This document shows, one piece after another, positions 62,737 to 64,000 of a stretch of DNA of 64,000 nucleotides. Position 1 is the first letter of the stretch. The number at the start of each line of letters is the position of its first letter. The notes beneath the pieces were generated by a model. It searched no databases. It worked only from the letters and a program-made list of their open reading frames with translations, and was not told the DNA's origin. Position numbers and translations under genes: made by a program. Source of the stretch: Sulfitobacter sp. THAF37 (GTDB taxonomy: Bacteria > Pseudomonadota > Alphaproteobacteria > Rhodobacterales > Rhodobacteraceae); the NCBI RefSeq assembly GCF_009363555.1, contig NZ_CP045372.1, positions 124,001 through 188,000 of the forward strand, in the 5' to 3' direction.

Positions 62737-63423
62737 ATGCCCATCACCACCTGCGTCTTCGACGCCTACGGCACGCTGTTCGACGTCGCCGCCGCCGCGC
62801 GCCAGGCCGCCACCGAGCCCGACTTTGCCGCCATCCGCGAAGACTGGCCAACCCTGGCAGAGCATTGGCGCAGCAAGCAATTGCAGTATTCGTGGCTGCG
62901 GGCCGTCACCGGCGCGCACGAGGATTTCTGGGTCGTCACCCAGAACGGCCTGGACTGGGCGATGGAAAAGACCGGCCACGGCGGCGATAGCGCCCTGCGC
63001 GAACGGCTGCTGGCGCTCTACTGGGAACTTCAGGCCTATCCGGAGGTCCCTTCGATGCTTGCCGCGCTGAAGCAGGGCGGGCTGAACACCGCGATTCTCT
63101 CCAACGGCTCCCCCGCGATGCTGCAGGGCGCCGTGGACAGCGCCGGGATCGGCGATCTGCTGGACGTGTCGCTGTCGGTGGAAAGCGTGGGCATCTTCAA
63201 GCCCGCCGCATCGGTCTACGACCTCGTGGGGCAGCATTTCGGCTGCGCCAGGGAGGATGTGCTGTTCGTCTCGTCTAACGGCTGGGACGCGGCGGCGGCG
63301 ACCGGCTACGGCTTTGCCACCGCCTGGGTCAACCGCGGGGCGGAGCCGCTGGACCGCCTGCCCTGGACCCCGGCGCACCATCTGGATGACCTGACCGGCA
63401 TTCCGGAACTGGCAGGTCTGTGA
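62737..63423 (+). CDS. Haloacid dehalogenase type II (L-2-haloacid dehalogenase)
   Basis: A 228-residue HAD-superfamily enzyme. The nucleophile is Asp9 in VFDAYGTLFD, and the substrate-binding Arg is in EHWRSKQLQYSW. SNGSPAML near 115, FKPAASVY near 149 and VSSNGWD near 173 complete the L-2-haloacid dehalogenase pattern. The expected reaction is hydrolysis of an L-2-haloacid to a D-2-hydroxyacid. A strong AAAGGAGG site precedes the ATG. Its stop overlaps the next gene by one base (TGATG). Confidence 0.9.
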   Translation: MPITTCVFDAYGTLFDVAAAARQAATEPDFAAIREDWPTLAEHWRSKQLQYSWLRAVTGAHEDFWVVTQNGLDWAMEKTGHGGDSALRERLLALYWELQAYPEVPSMLAALKQGGLNTAILSNGSPAMLQGAVDSAGIGDLLDVSLSVESVGIFKPAASVYDLVGQHFGCAREDVLFVSSNGWDAAAATGYGFATAWVNRGAEPLDRLPWTPAHHLDDLTGIPELAGL

Positions 63424-64000
63424 TGGCGCGGTTCACCTCTTCTGACGGGCTGTCGCTGTATTACACCGACAAAGGCGCGGGGCTGCCGATCCTGTGCCTC
63501 GCGGGGCTGACGCGCACGGGCGCGGATTTCGACTATGTCGCGCCGCATCTTGTCGGAAACCGCCTTATCCGGCTCGATTACCGGGGGCGCGGACAATCCC
63601 ATTTCGACACCGACTGGCGGAACTATACCCCGCCCGTCGAATGCCGCGACGTGCTGGAGCTGCTCGCGCATCTGTCGCTGGACAAGGTGGCGGTCCTGGG
63701 CACCTCGCGCGGGGGGCTGAACGCCATGGGCCTCGCGGCGGGGGCGAAGGAGCGGCTTCTGGGCGTGGCCCTGAACGACGTGGGCCCCGACGTCGATCCC
63801 AAGGGACTGGATTTCATCATGGGTTATATCGGCCGCAATCCGGCGGCCAGAACCCATGCGGCGGCGGCGGCGGGCATGGCCCGCGCCTTTCCCGAGTTCG
63901 AGGGCGTGCCCGACAGCCGGTGGCAGGCTGAGGCCGAGAAACATTATGTCCAGACGGAAAGCGGCCTCAAGATCACCTACGACCCCGCCCTGCGCAAATC
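63423..64000 (+). CDS. Alpha/beta-fold hydrolase (3' end outside window)
   Basis: The first 192 residues of an alpha/beta hydrolase, open to the right edge. The oxyanion region LCLAGLTRTGADFDYVAP and the DYRGRGQS segment are typical. The nucleophile is Ser in LGTSRGGLNAM near residue 100. The one-base overlap with the dehalogenase gene (TGATG) suggests that they act together, for example on a halogenated ester, but this is inference. Confidence 0.8.
   Translation, partial: MARFTSSDGLSLYYTDKGAGLPILCLAGLTRTGADFDYVAPHLVGNRLIRLDYRGRGQSHFDTDWRNYTPPVECRDVLELLAHLSLDKVAVLGTSRGGLNAMGLAAGAKERLLGVALNDVGPDVDPKGLDFIMGYIGRNPAARTHAAAAAGMARAFPEFEGVPDSRWQAEAEKHYVQTESGLKITYDPALRK

Overview
The window is a high-GC chromosomal segment of an alphaproteobacterium, almost certainly a Rhodobacteraceae (Roseobacter-type) species. 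The evidence is: a SAM/SAH riboswitch in front of metK (a class known from Rhodobacterales), an Irr-type Fur regulator next to fabA, a single-chain indolepyruvate:ferredoxin oxidoreductase, TRAP and ABC solute uptake, and the run miaB...phoH-ybeY-corC-lnt-metK-trmB. I see no rRNA, CRISPR array, phage or insertion sequence. One tRNA gene, tRNA-Gly(UCC), is present. Gene density is high and many neighbouring genes overlap by 1 to 4 bases (TGATG, ATGA or GTGA junctions).

Layout. 1-5.6 kb: cut-off phosphodiesterase, acyl-CoA synthetase plus HSL-type esterase, ABC exporter. 5.6-10.2 kb: tRNA-Gly, a DpaL-like PLP lyase, and a three-gene operon for a molybdenum hydroxylase (2Fe-2S subunit, Tat-exported Mo subunit, diheme cytochrome). 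10.5-15.8 kb: glutathione-dependent formaldehyde dehydrogenase, an Lrp regulator divergent from indolepyruvate oxidoreductase. 15.8-25.3 kb: a xylose-type operon (xylF-xylH-xylG-xylB-CIA30) divergent from a ROK regulator, then a CRTAC1/FG-GAP protein facing a di-heme peroxidase. 25.3-31.7 kb: a compatible-solute locus, gpsA - HAD phosphatase - GgpS-type GT20 synthase, divergent from galU and a GH13 alpha-glucosidase. 31.7-40 kb: CobW GTPase and YtcJ-type amidohydrolase divergent from a LysR gene, then a TRAP transporter and a D-aminoacylase-type amidohydrolase. 40-52 kb: rhodanese, cmk, aroA, trmB, metK, lnt, corC, ybeY, phoH, two envelope proteins, a 0.9-kb gene-free stretch, miaB. 52-64 kb: an unrecognised protein, PhyH dioxygenase, irr, a membrane-anchored unknown, fabA, an inserted SDR/aldehyde dehydrogenase pair, fabB, fabI, an RNA methyltransferase, an FKBP isomerase, an L-2-haloacid dehalogenase and a cut-off hydrolase.

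How the parts work together. The most interesting locus is the predicted glucosylglycerol operon. GpsA would make glycerol-3-phosphate, the GT20 enzyme would glucosylate it and the HAD enzyme would dephosphorylate it. The phosphatase and synthase genes overlap by 11 bases, in the same order as the domains of the fused GgpPS enzymes of some gammaproteobacteria. Other points worth attention are a Cys-paired module shared by adjacent lipoprotein and OmpA genes, a perfect 14-bp-arm hairpin in the gene-free stretch, an array of three triloop hairpins between trmB and aroA, and an aldehyde dehydrogenase/SDR pair that separates fabA from fabB.
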